From Conus ventricosus (Eukaryota > Mollusca > Gastropoda > Neogastropoda > Conidae), in contig CM031621.1 in the NCBI GenBank assembly GCA_018398815.1, positions 1,287,306-1,351,305 on the forward strand: a stretch of DNA of 64,000 nt. Reading direction: 5' to 3'. The position numbers and the translations under genes were made by a program. Shown here piece after piece: positions 1-15,000 of the stretch. Position 1 is the stretch's first letter. Every line of letters starts with the position of its first letter. Below the pieces are notes generated by a model. That model saw only the letters and a program-made list of their open reading frames with translations. It was not told where the DNA came from and made no database searches.

Positions 1-3000
1 AGGTCACAGCCTATTCTATGACAGTCCACAGTGATGTCACAGCTCTCAATGAGTGATGTCACAGCCTCACCAATGACAGTCCACAGTGTTGGTCACAGCC
101 TCACCAATGACAGTCCACAGTGATGTCACGCTACCTATGACAGTCACACAGTGATGTTACAGCCTAACCAATGTCAGTCCACTCATGATGTCACGCTCAC
201 CAATGACAGTCCACAGTGATGTCACAGCTCACGTATGACAGTTCCAACTGTGATGTCACAGCCTCACCAATGGACAGGTCCATCACAGTGATGTCAACAG
301 GCCTCACCAATGACAGTCCACAGTGATGTCACAGCCTCACCATTGACAGTCCACCAGTGAGGTCACAGCCTCAAAGGACAGTCCACCACAGTGATAGTCA
401 CAGGCCTCACCAATGACAGTCCTCATAGTGAGTCAAGCTTCACAATGACAGTCCACATTGTTGTCCTCTGCTCACCAAGGGACAGGCCTACATTGATGTC
501 ACAGACTCACCAATGACAGTCCACACAGTGTATGGCACAGCCTCACCAATGACAGTCAACACAGCAATGTCACTGCCTCACCAATGACAGTCCACACAGT
601 GATGTTCACAGCTACCATTGACAGTCCTCTCAGTGATCTCACAGCCTCAAATTTGACAGTCCACACAGTGATGTCTACTGAATCACACATGAGTGATGTA
701 CAGCCTCACCAATGACAGTCCATCAGTGATGTCCAGCCTACAATGACAGTCGAAAGTGATGTCACAAGCCTTCACCAATGACGTCCTCAGTCATGTCACG
801 ACTCCACCAAAGACAGTCCACAGTGATGTCACAGCCCTTCACCAATGACATTCCACACCAGAAATGTCACACGCCTCACCATTGACAGTCCACACAGTGT
901 TAGTCCTGCCTCACAATGCACAGGCCCAGTCGATGTCACAGCTCACTCAATGACAGTTCCACAGTGATGTACAGCCTATACCTATGACCAGTCCACACAG
1001 TGATGTCACAGCCTCACCAATGACAGTCCACAGTGATGTCCAGCCTCCCAATGACTGTCCACATTGTATGGTCACAAGCCTCACCAATGGACTGTCCACA
1101 TAGTGAATGTCACAGGTCTCACCAATGACAGTCCACAGTGATGTTCCAGCCCTCACCTATGACAGTCCACACAGTGATGTCACTGCATCACCAATGTTAG
1201 TCCACAGGTGATGTCCTCAGCCTATCCATTGGACTAGTCCACAGAGATCTCACAGCCTCACAATGACAGTCCACACAGTGATGTCACAGCCTCACAATTG
1301 GTCAGTCCACACGTGATGTCACAGCTTCACAAATGACAGTCAACAGTGATGTCACAGCATACCAAGATCAGTCTATCACAGTGATGTACAGGCCCGCACC
1401 AATGACCGTCACAGTTCTAGTTGTTGTCAAAGCCTCACCAAGACTGTCACAGGGATGTCACTGCCTCACCAATGACAGGTCCAAACTGTGATGTCACAGC
1501 CTCTTCTTTGCAGTCCTCTGTGATGTCACCGCCTCAACAATGAGTGATTCACAGCCTCACCAATGACAGTCAACACTGTGATGTCACAGCCTCACCACAA
1601 TGACTGTCCACAGTGATGTCACAGAATCCTTTGTCAGTCCACAACACGTGAATGTCAACTGCCTCTCCAATGACAGTCCCACACAGTGTGATTGTCAAGC
1701 TCACCAATGACAGTCCCAGTGATGTCCTCCTCTCGTATGACAGTCCACACAGTGAGGTCCAGCCGCACCTATGACAGTCCACACGTGATGTCACAGCCTC
1801 TCCAATGACGTCCACTGTGATGTCACAGCCTCCAATGGCAGTCCACACAGTGATGTACAGCCTCACCAATGACAGTCCACACGTGATGTCACAGCTCACC
1901 TATGACAGTTCCACATAGTGTGGTCAAAGCATCACCAATGACGTCCACAGTGATGTCACAGCCGCACCTTGGACTGTCCACACAGTGATGTCACATAGCC
2001 TCACATAGGACAGTCCACCACAGTGATGTCACAGCCTCACCAATGACGTCCACACAGTATGCTCACAGCCTCACCAATGACAGTCACACAGTGATGTCAC
2101 AGCCTCACAATGCGTCACACAGTGATGTCACCAGTCTCCTATGGACTGTCCACACATGTGATTGTCACAGCCTCACCAATTTGAGTGATGTCACAGCTCT
2201 CCAATGACACGTCACAGTGATGTCAACAGGCTCACCAATCGACATGCAACAGTGATGTCTACAGCCACACCAATGACAGTCCCAGTGGATGTCACGGAAC
2301 CTCACCAAAGTCAGGTTCCACAGTGATGGTCACAGCCTCACCAATGACAGTCCACCACCGTGAATGTACACAGCCTCCAATGACAGTCCACACTGTGATG
2401 TCTCTGCCTCACCAATGCCAGTCTCAGTGATGTCACAGCCTCAACCAATGACAGTCCACAGTGATGTCACAGCCTCAACTATGACAGGTCCCATCACAGT
2501 GATGTCACAGCCTCACCAATGACAGTCCACAGTGATGTCACAGCCTCACCTAGATGTCCACACAGTGATGTCACAGCCTCACCATGACAGTCAAACAAGT
2601 GATGTCACAGCTCACCAATGACCGTCCACAGTTGATGTCACCGCCTCACCTATGACAGTTCACCAGTGATGTCACTAGCCTCACCAATTGGCAGGTCCAC
2701 TGTGGATGTCACAGCCTACCTATGAGAGTCCACACAGGAAGTCACAGCCTCACCAATGACAGCCACATGTGATGTCTCAGCCTCACCTATGGACAGTCAC
2801 ACAGTGTGATGTTACAGCTCACCAATTGACAGTCCACAGTGATGTCTCAGCCTTACCTTTGACAGTCACAGTGATGTCACCAGCCTCACCAATGACAGTC
2901 ACACGTGATGTCACAGCCTCACATGTGGACAGTCCACAGTGATGGGGCACCGCCTCACAATGACAGTCAAACTGTGATGTCCAGCCTCACCAATGACAGT

Positions 3001-6000
3001 CCACACAGTGATGTATCACAGCTCACCAAATGTACAGTCCACAGTGATGTAACAGCTCACACAATGACAGTCTACACAGTGATGTCCACAGGCCTCACCA
3101 ATGACAGTCCACACAGTGATGTACAGCCGCAGCAATGACAGTCCACAGTGATGTCACAGCCCCACCAATGACAGTCACACAGTGATGTCACCAGCTCACA
3201 CAATGAAGTCCACACAGTGATGTCACTCTCACCATGACAGTTCCACAGTGATGGCTCTGACCTCACATTGCAAGTCCTCAGTGATGTCACTGCATCACAT
3301 GAAGTCCTGTGTGTACAGCCTCACAATGAGTGAGTCCACAGCCTCACCAATGAGTGAGGTACAGCCTCCCAGTGACAGTTGTACAGTGATGTCACAGCCT
3401 CACCAGTGACAGTCCACAGTGATGTCACAGCCTCACCCAATGACAGTCCACTCAGTGATGTCACAGCCTCACAGTGTCAGTGTTACAGTGATATGTCACA
3501 GCATCACCAATGACAGGCCACAGTGATGTCACAGCCCTCACCAATGACTGGGGTCCAACAGTTGATGTTCACAGCATCACCAATGGACTGTCACACAGTG
3601 ATGTCACCAGCCTCACTTTGACAGTCCACAGTGATGTCACAGCCTCACCAATGACGTTCACACAGTGATGTCACAGCCTCACAATGACAGTCACACAGTG
3701 ATGTCTCAGTCTCTCAAATGGACAGTCCTCAGTGATGTTACTGCCTCACGATGGACAGCAGTCACACAGTGATGTCACCAGCTACACCTATGATAGTCCA
3801 CAGTGATGTCACAGCCTCACCATTGCCCAGTCCACAGTGATCTCAACAGCTTCACAAATGACAGTCCACAGTGGATGTTCACAGCTCACCATGACAGTCT
3901 ACACAGTGATGTCACAGCCTCACAACATGTCAGTCCATAGTGTTGTCAAAAGCACTCACCTATGACAGCCACGTGTTGTCCACAGCCTCACCAATGACAG
4001 TCCACCCCAGTGATGTCACAGCCATCATCTATGACAGTCCACAGTGATGTTCACAGCCTAACCAATGAGTTGATGTCACAAGCTCACAATGACAGTCCAC
4101 CAGTGATGTCCTCAGCTCACCAATGACAGTCCACAGTGATGTCACAGTCCCTCACTCATGACAGTCCACACAGTGATTGTCACAGCTCCACCAATGACCA
4201 GTCCACACAGTGATGTCACAGCCCTCAACAATGACAGTCCACAGTGATGTCTCTGCCTCACGTTTATATGACAGTCCACCACAGTGATGTCACAAGCCGC
4301 ACCTATGACCAGTCACACAGTGATGTCACAGACTCTCCAATGACTGTCCACAGTGATGTCAAAGCCTCACCAATGACAGTCCAACACAGTGATGTAAAGC
4401 CTCACCCGTGACAGTCCACACAGTGATGTAACTGCCTCACCAATGACAGTCCACATAGTGATGTCAAAGCATCACCAATGAAAGTCCACAGTGATGTCAC
4501 AGCCTCACCAATGACAGTCCACACAGTGATGTCACTGCCTACCAATGACGTCCACCCAGTGGATGTCACAGCCTCACACATTGGACAGTCCACACAGTAA
4601 TGTCCACGCCTCACAATGACGTCCACACAGTGATGTCACAGCCTCACAATGACAGTAACACAGTGATGTCACAGCCTCACCTATGACAGTCCACACAGTG
4701 ATGGTTCTCACAGCCTCACCAATGAGTGATGTCACAGCCTCCCAATGCCGTCCACAGTGATGTCTCAGCTCACCAATGACGTCCACAGTGATGTCCGCCC
4801 TCCCAATGACACGTCCACAGTGATGTCACGACTCACCAAAGACAGTCCACAGTGATGTCACAGCCTCACAATGAAGTCCACACAGTGATGTCACAGCCTC
4901 ACCAATGACAGTCACACTGTGAATGTCACAGCCTCACCATGAAAGTTCCACATAGTGATGTCAAAGCAATCACCTATGGACAGTCCCACAAGTGATGTCA
5001 AGCCTCACCAAGACAGTCCACCAGTGATGTCACAGCCTCACCAATGAACAGTCCACACAGTGATGTCACAGCTCACCAATGACAGTCACCAGTATGGTCA
5101 CAGCCTCACCAATGACAGTCCACAGTGAGGTCAAGCCTCCAATGAAAGTCCACACAGTGATGGTCACAGCCTCTCTATGACCGTCACACAGTGATGTCTC
5201 AGACTCACAATGAGTGATGTCACAGCCTCACCAATGACAGTCCACAGTGATGTCACAGCCTCACCAATGACGTACACAGTGCTGTTCACAGCCTCACCAA
5301 TGACAGTCACTGTGATGTCTCGACTCACCAAAGACAGTCCACCGTGATGTCACAGCTCACCAATGGGACAGCCACACAGTTAAATGTCCATCCTCACCAA
5401 TGACTGTCCAACAGTGTTGTCACTGCGTCACCAAGGACCAGTCACAGTGATGTCACTGCCTCACCCAAATGACAGTCACAGTGATGTCACAGCTCACCTA
5501 TGACAGTCCACACAGGGATGTCACAGGCCTCACAATGTCAGTCCACAGTGATGTCACAGCCTCACCAATGACAGTCCACAGTGATGTCACAGCCTCACCA
5601 ATGCCAGTCCACACGTGATGTCCACAGTCTCACCAATGACAGTCACAGTGATGTTAACAGCCTCACCTATGACAGTCCACACAGTGATTGTCTCAGCCTA
5701 ACAATGATAGTCCACAGTGATGTCACAGCCTCACAATGACAGTCCACAGTGATCTCACAGCCTCACAATGCACAGTCCACACAGTGATGTCACAGCCTCA
5801 CCAATGACAGTCCACACAGTGATGTCACAGCCACCCCCCCCCCCCCCCACCCCCCCTCACAAATGACAGTCCACAGTGATGTCACAGCTCACCAATGACA
5901 GTCTCACAGTGATGTCACAGCATCACCAATGACAGTCCACTAGTGTGTCAAGCCTCACAATGACAGTCCACAGTGATGTCACTGCTCTCCTATGACAGTC

Positions 6001-9000
6001 AACAGTGATGTCACGCCTCATCTTGGCCTGTCCACAGTGATGTCTCTGCCTCACAAATGAGTGATGTCAAAGCATCACCTATGACAGTCCACAGTGATTC
6101 ACAGCCTCACCAATGGGGACTGTCCACAGTGATGTCTACTGGCCTCACCTCTGACAGTCCACAAAGTGATGTCACAGCCTCACCAATGACTAGTCCACAC
6201 AGTGATGTCACAGCTCACCCAATGACAGTCCACGTGATGTCACAAGCTCCACGTATGACAGTCCACACAGTGTTGTCACAGCCGCACCTATGACAGTCCA
6301 CACAGTGTTGTCACCAGCATCTCCAATGACAGTCCCACAGTGACGTCACTGCTCAACAATGACAGTCACACAGTGTTGTCACAGCCTCACCATGACTGTC
6401 CACCAGCTGATGTCCCAGCCTCACCAATGACAGTTCCACATAGTGATGTCAAAGCTTTCACAATTGGACTGTCCACAGTGATGTCACAGTCATCCAATGA
6501 CAGTCCACACGTGATGTCACAGCCTCACAAATGACATGTCCACACAAGTGATGTCACAGCTCACCAATGGACAGTCCATCCCACAGTAATGTCACACGTC
6601 ACCAATGACTGTCCACACTGTGATGTCACTGCCTCACCATTGACAGTCCACACAGTGAATGTCACAGCCTATCTATGTCAGTCCACCAGTGTTGTCACAG
6701 GCCTCACCCAATGTGTGATGTCACAGCCCACCAATGGCAGTCCACTGTGATGGCACAGCTCACCAATGACAGTCACAGTGATGTCACAGCCTCTCCTATG
6801 GGACAGGTCCACACAGTGATGTCACAGCCTCAACCATATGACAGTCACAATGTGATTGTCACAGCCTCTCCAAATGACAGTCCCCACAGTGATGTCACAG
6901 CCTCACGTATGACTGTCCAACAGGGATGTCACAGCCTCAAAAATGTCAGTCCACACTGTGTGTCCACTGACTCACAATGACAGTCCACACTGTGATGTCA
7001 AAGCCTCACCAATGACGACAACAGTGTTGTCAACAAGCCCTCACCATTGACAGTCCACCAGTGATGTCACAGCCCTCACCAATGGACAGTCCACAGTGAT
7101 GTCACAGTCATACCACCAATGTCAGTCTACACAGTGATGTCACAGCCTCAACCATGACAGTCCACATGTGATGTCAAAGCCTCACAATGATCAGTCCACA
7201 GTGATGTCACAGGCTCACCAATGACAGTCCTCACATTGTTGTCAAAGCCTCTCTTGCAGTCACTGTGGATGTCACAGCTCACCAATGAGTGATGTCACAG
7301 CCTCACCCAATGCCCCCCCCCCCCCATGTCCACATTGTGGTCACAGCTTCCAATGACAAGTATCAGTGATGTTCACAGCCTCACCTATGACCAGTCCACA
7401 CAGTGATGTCACTGCATCACCAATGACAGTCCACACAGTATGTCACAGCTCCACCATTGGACAGTCCACAGTGATGTCACAGCCTCACGTATGACAAGTC
7501 CACACTGTGATGTCACAGCCTCAACAATGACAGTCACTCCAGTGATGTCACAGCCTCACCAAATGACTCAGTCCACAGTGATGTCACAGCTATCTCATGA
7601 CAGTCCACCACAGTGATGTCACAGCCTCACAATGACAGTCAACACAGTGAGTCACAGCCTCCCCCAACCAATGACAGTCCACATTGTGATGTCAAAGCAT
7701 CACCATATGGACAGTCCAACAGTGATGTCACGCCTCACAATGGACAGTCCACACAGTGATGTACAGCCTCACCTATGCAGTCCACACCAGTGATGTCACA
7801 GCCTCACCAATTGACAGTCCACACAGCAATTGTCACAGCCTCACAATGACAGTCCTCACAGGGATGTCACAAGCCGCACCAATGTCAGTCCACACGTGAT
7901 CTCACAGCCTCACCTATGACAGTCCACACAGTGATGTCACAGCCTCAACATGTGTGTTGTCACCAGCCTCACCAATGACATCACAGTATGTCACCAGCCC
8001 TCACCATTGACAGTCCACTGTGAGGTCACAGCCTCACCATTGAAAGCTCCACAGGGATGTCACGACACCTTTTCCCCCACACAAAAGACAGTCCACAGTG
8101 TTGTCACAGCCTCACCATTGACAGTCCACAGTGATGTCTACAGCTTCAACCAATAAAACAGTCCACAGTTGATGTCTCAGCCTCTACCAATGACAGTCTC
8201 ACGGGTTGTCACAGCCTCACCAATGACAGTCACTGTGATGTCACAGCCTACCAATGACAGCTCACTGTGATGTCACAGAACTCACCTATGGACATGTCCC
8301 ACAGGTGATGTCAAATGCTCCACCAATGAACAGACCACAGTGATGTCACTGCCTAACCATTGGACTGTCCACAGTGATGTCACAGGCCCCTATGACAGTC
8401 CACAGTGATGTTCACAGCCTCACCAATGTACGTCTACACTAGGGAGTGTCACCAGCCTCACCAATGACAGTCCTCATAGTGATGTCAACGCCTCACCAAT
8501 GGAAGTCAACAGTGATGTCACAGCCTCACCCAATGACAGTCCACACAGGATGTCACAGCCATCTTTGACAGTCACAGTGATGTCACAGCCTCACCAATGT
8601 TTGATGTCTCTGCCTCATCTATGACAGTCCACAGTGATGTCACAGCCTACCAATGGACAGTCAACAGTGATGTCACAGCCTCACTATGAAGTCCACACAG
8701 TGATGTCACACGCCCTCACAATGGACAGTCCAACAGTGATTGGTCACAGCTCCACCAATGGACTGTCCACCGTGATTTTTTTGTCACAGCCTCTCGTATG
8801 ACAGTCCAAAGTGATGTCACAGCTCACAATGACAGTCCAACAGTGATGTCACCCTCCCCATTGACACGTCACAGTGATGTCACAGCCTCACATTGACAGT
8901 ACACACAGTGATGTCCACAGCTCACTCGACAGTCCACAAGTGATGTCAACAGCCTCACCAATGACAGTCCCCATAGTGATGTCAAAGCATCCACATATGA

Positions 9001-12000
9001 CAGTTCCACAGTGATGTCACAGCCTCACCAATGACAGTCCCACCCCAGTGATGTCACAGCTCACCAATGACAGTCCACTCAGTGATGTCACAGCCCTCAC
9101 AAATGACAGTCCACACTGCACTGTTCTCCAGCCTCACCAAAGACAGTCCAACAGTGATGTCACAGCTCACAATGACTGTCCACACAGTGATCTCCAGCCT
9201 CACTATGACATGTCCACCAGGGATGTCACAGCTCACCTATGAGTGATGTCACAGCTCACCAATGACAGTCCCAGTGATGTCACAAGCACTCAATGACCGT
9301 CCCAAAGTGATGTCACAGCCTCTCCTAATGACAGTCCAGTTAGTCAGTCCTACCAAAGACAGTCACCAGTGATGTCACAGCCTCAACATTGACAGTCCAC
9401 CAGGATGGCACAGCCTCACCAATGAGTCCAACAGTGATGTCACAGCCTCACCAATGACAGGCCACAGTGATGTCACAGCCTCACAATGACAGTCCACAGT
9501 GATGTCACAGCCTCAACTATGACAGTTCACACTGTGATGTCTCTGCCTCTCCATTGACAGTCCACCAGTGATGTCCACTGCATCACACTGACAGTCCACA
9601 TTGATGGCACTGCCTCACCAATGACAGTCTCCACATAGTGGATGTCACTGTCTCTCCAATGGACAGTCCACAGTGTTGTTACTGCCTCATTACTGTGACT
9701 GTCCACACAGTGATGTCACAGCCTCACCAATGATAGTCCACAGTGATGTCACTAGCCTCACCAATGACAGTCCACATGTGTCACAGCAGCACCAATGACA
9801 GTACACACTGTGATGTCACTAGCCCTCACAATGACAGTCACACAGTGATGTACAGCCTCCACAAATGTAGTCACAGTGATGTCACAGCATCACCATGGAC
9901 AGTATTCACTGTGATGTCACGCCTAACCTATGACAGTCCCACTTAGTGTTGTCAAAGCCTCACCAATGACAGTTCCACAGTGATGGCACAGCCTCACAAT
10001 GACAGTCCCACACTGTGAGTCACAGCCTCATCTATGTCAGTCCACAGTGATGTCACAGCCTCACCAATGTGTGATGTTCACAGCCTCACACAATGACCAG
10101 TCACAGTGTGTGTCAACAGGCCCTCACCATTGGACAGTCAACAGTGATGTTCACGAATTCCCCTTTATGACAGTCCACACAGTGATGTCACAGCCTCACC
10201 CAGACAGTCCTCACTGTGTGTCACAGCCTCACCTTTGACAGTCTCAGAGCGATGTCACAGGCCTCACGTATCTTTGACAGTCCACACAGTGATGTCACAG
10301 CCCGAACCTATGACAGTCCACACAGTGATTGTCAACAGCCACAGACCAATGACAGTCACAGTGAGTCCAAGCCTAACCCAATGACAGTCAACACAGTAGA
10401 TGTCACAGCTCACATTGCAGTAACAGTGATGTCACAGCCTCACCAATGACGTCCACATAGTGTGTCAAAGTTACCAATGACAGTCCACAGTGATGTCACA
10501 GCCTCACCAAATGACAGTCACACAGTGTGTCTGGACAGCCGCACAAATGACAGTCACACAGTGATGTCACAGCTCACCATGAAGTCCACACGTAATGTCA
10601 CAGCTCACCAATGACGTCCACACAGTGTGTCACGCCTCACCTATGACAGTCCACACTAGTGATGTCACTGCCTACATGACCGTCAACTCAGGTGATGTCA
10701 CAGCCTCACCAATGAGTGATGTCACAGCATCACCATTGACAGTCTCAGTGATGTAACCGCCTCACCATGACTGTCAACTGTGATGTCACAGCCTTACCAA
10801 TGACAGTCCACAGTGATGTCAAGACCTCACAGTACAGTCACAGTGATTGTCACAGGCCTACCAATGACAGTCCACACAGTAATGTCACAGCCTCACCAAT
10901 GACGTCCTCACAGTGATGTCACTGCCTCACCAATGGAAGTCCACAGTGATGTCACAGCTCACAATGATCAGTCCAAAGTGGATGTAACAGCCTCAACTAT
11001 GACAGTCCACAGTGATGTACAGGCCTCACCAATGGACAGTCCAGTGATGTCAGCTACCTTATGACAGTCCTCACAGTGATGTCACAGCTCACCAATGGAC
11101 AGTCAACTGTGTTGTCACAGGCTCACAATGAAGTCCACAGTGGATGCACAGCGCACTTTGACAGGTTCACAACTGTGATGTCCACCCTCACCATTGACAG
11201 TCCACAGTGATGTCACAAGCCTACCTATGAGAGTCCAACAGTTTGATGTCACAGCCTCACCTTGAAGTCACAGTGTTGTCACAGCCTACTTGACAGTCCA
11301 CACAGTGATGTTACAGACTCACAATGAACAGTCCACAGTGATGTCAAAGCATTACCTATGTCGTCCACAGTGTGATGTCACTGCTCACCTTGACAGTCCA
11401 CACAGTGATGTCACGCTCACCAATGAAGTCACAGTGATGTCACAGTCCTCACCATATGGTCAGGTCTCACAGTGATGTCACAGCTCACCAAGCAGTACAC
11501 AGTGATGTCAGCTCACCACTGCACAGTCCCCAGTGATGTCACAGCCTCACCAGGGACCAGTTCCATCACAGTGATGTTCACAGCTCACATTGACTGTCTA
11601 CACAGTGATGGCACAGCTCAGAATGAGTCACAGTGTTGTCTCAGACCACCAATGACAGTCACACAGTGATGTAAGCATCTCCATGTGACAGTCACACAGT
11701 GATGCACAGCCCACCAATGTCAGTTCACAGTGATGTCAAGCTCACAATGACAGTCCACAGTGATGTACAGCTTCAATGACAGTTCCACAGTGTTGTCACA
11801 GCCTCACAATGAGTGATGTCACAGCCTTCACCAATGTGTGATGTCACAGTCACAGTGGACAGTGTACAGTTGATAGTCGCAGCCTCACCAGTGAAGTCAC
11901 AAGTGATGTCACTGCTCCCAATGACAGTCCACAACCAGTGATTGTCACAGCCTCACAGTGACAGTGTACAGTGATTGTCACAGCCTTCACCAATGACAGT

Positions 12001-15000
12001 CCCACAGTGGATGTCACAGGCTCATCCAATGACAGTCCAACAGTGATGTCCCAGCTCACAATGACAGTCCAACAGTGATGTCCTCTGCTCAACAATGGAC
12101 AGTCAAGTGATGTCACAGCTCACAATGGTCGGGTTCCACGTGATGTCACAGCCTCACCATTGACAGCTACACAGTGCTGCTCAAGTCTCACCAATGACAG
12201 TCCACAGTGATGTTACAGCCTCACCTATGGACAGTCAACAGTGATGTCTCTGCCTCACCAAGGTTTGTCAACAGTGATGTCACAGCCTCACCAATGACAG
12301 TCCACAGTGATCTACCAGCTTCACAAATGACAGTCCACAGTGATGTCACAGCCACCAAATGACAGTTACATACAGTGATGTCACAGCCTCCCAATGACAG
12401 TCCAATAGTTGAGTATATGGCCGCACCTGAAGGTCCCACAGTCTTGTCACAGCCTCAACAATGCCAGTCCACACAGTTGTGATGTCACCCAGCCTCATCT
12501 ATGTCAGTCCACAGTGATGTCACAGCCTCACCATTGAGTGATGTACAGCCTCACAATGACAGTCCACAGTGATGTCCCAGCCTCACAATGACAGTCCACA
12601 GTTATGGTCACAGCCTCACCTATGACAGTCCACACAGTGATGTCACAAGCCTCAACCAATGACAGTCACACACAGTGATGTCACAGCCTCAAATGACAGT
12701 CCAAAGTGATGTCACAGCTACGTATGACAGTCCAACAGTGATGTCACAGTCTACCTAATGACAGTCCACACAGTGATGGTCAAGCCTCACAATGACAGTC
12801 ACAGTGAAGTACAGCCTCACCAATGACATTCACCACTGTATGTCACAGCCTCACCAATGCCTGTCACTCTGTTGATGTCACAGCCTCACCAAAATAATGA
12901 CAGTCCACATAGTGATGTCAAAGCATCACAATGACAGTCCACAGTGATGTCACAGCCTCACCATGACAGTCCACACAGTTGTTGTCACAGCCTCACCAAT
13001 GACAGTCCACACAGTGATGTCACAGCCTACACCAAGACCAGTCCACACAGTAATGTCACAGCTCACAATGCCAGTCCACACAGTGATGTCACAGCTCACA
13101 ATGATGTCCACACAGTGAGTCACAGCCTCACTTGACAGTCCACACAGTGATGTCACAGCCTCACCATGAGTGATGTCACAGCCTCACCAATGAAGTCCAC
13201 TGTGATGTCACAGCCTCCACAATGACGTCCACAGTGATGTCACAGCCTACCAATGGGACAGTCACAGTGTGTCACGACCTCACCAAGGACAGTCCATCCA
13301 CAGTTGATGTCAAAGCCTCACCAGGACAGTCCACAACAGTGATGGTCACTGCCTCTCAATGACCGTCCAACAGTTGATTCACAGCCTCACCAATGACAGT
13401 CAATAGGGAGTAAAGCATCACATGACCAGTCACTGTGAGGTCACAGCCTCCCAATGACAGTCCACACAGTGATGTCACAAGCTCACAATGTCAGTCACAC
13501 AGTGATGTCACAGCCGCACCATGACAGTCCACACAGTAATGTACAGCCTACAATGACAGTTTTCCACACAGTGATGTCTCAGCCTCACCAATGACAGTCA
13601 CACAGTGATGTCACAGCCTATCACCTATGACAGGCCACACAGTGATGTACAGCCCCTCTCCATGAGTGATGTCACAGCCTACCAATGGACAGTCCACAGT
13701 GATGTCACAGTCACCAATGAAGTCCACAGTGATGTCACAGGGGCTCACAATGGAACAGTCCACAGTGATGTCACGACTCACAAAGAAGTACAGTGATGTC
13801 ACGCCTCACCCAAGGACAGTCCACACAGTAATGTCACATCCTCACAATGACAGGTCACACAGTGATGTACAGCGTCACCAATGACAGTCCAGTGATGTAA
13901 CCGCCTACCATGACAGTCCACAGTGATGTCCGCCTACTATGGACAGTCACACAGATCAGACCAGCCTCACCCCAATGACAGTCCACGTGATGTCACAGAC
14001 TCACCAATGACAGTCCACAGTGATGTCCAGCCTCCCAATGCCAGTCCACCAGTGATGTCACATTTCACATGACAGTCCACAGTGATGTAACAGCTCACTA
14101 TGACAGTCCACACACAGTGATGTCACAGCTACACTGATAGGCCACAGTGATTGTCACAGCCTCAAATGACTGTCCCAGTGATCTACAGGCTACAATGCCG
14201 TCAACAGTGATGTCACAGCCTCACCAATGTCAGTCACACAGTGATGGTCACTAGCCTCACAAATGGACAGTCCACAGTTGAAGTCTCTGCTCACAATGAC
14301 AGGGTCTACACAGTGATGTCACAGCCTCACCAATGACAGTCCTCTTTGTGATGTCAAAGCCTCACCAATGACAGTCCACAGTGATGTCCAACAGCTCACC
14401 AATGACAGGGTCCACACTGTGATGTCACAGCCTCATCTATGACTGTCCACAGTGATGTCACAGCCCTCACCAATGAGTGATGTCAAAGCATCACCAATGA
14501 CAGTCCACAGTGATGTCACAGCCTCACCAATGACCAGTCCACAGTGAGTCACAGCCTATATGACAGTCACACTGTGATGTCACCGCCTCACCAATGGCAC
14601 ATGATCCACACAGTGATGTCACAGCCTCACATAAATGACAGTCCAGTGAGTCACAGCCTCACGTATGACAGTCCACCAGTGATGTCACAGCCGCACTATG
14701 ACAGACCACACAGTGATGTCTCACAGCCTCACCAATGAAGTCCACACTGTGGACGTCAATGCCTCACCAATGTCCAGTCTCCACACAGTGTTGTCACAGC
14801 CTCACCAATGACAGTCACACAGTGATGTCACAGCCTCACCAATGACAGAGTCACATAGTGTTGTCAATGCATCACCATTGACAGTCCACGTGATGTCTAG
14901 CCTCACCATATGACAGTCACACAGTGAATGTCACAGCCTCCACAATGACAGTACACGTGATGTCACAGCTCACAATGTAGTCACACAGTAATGTCACAGC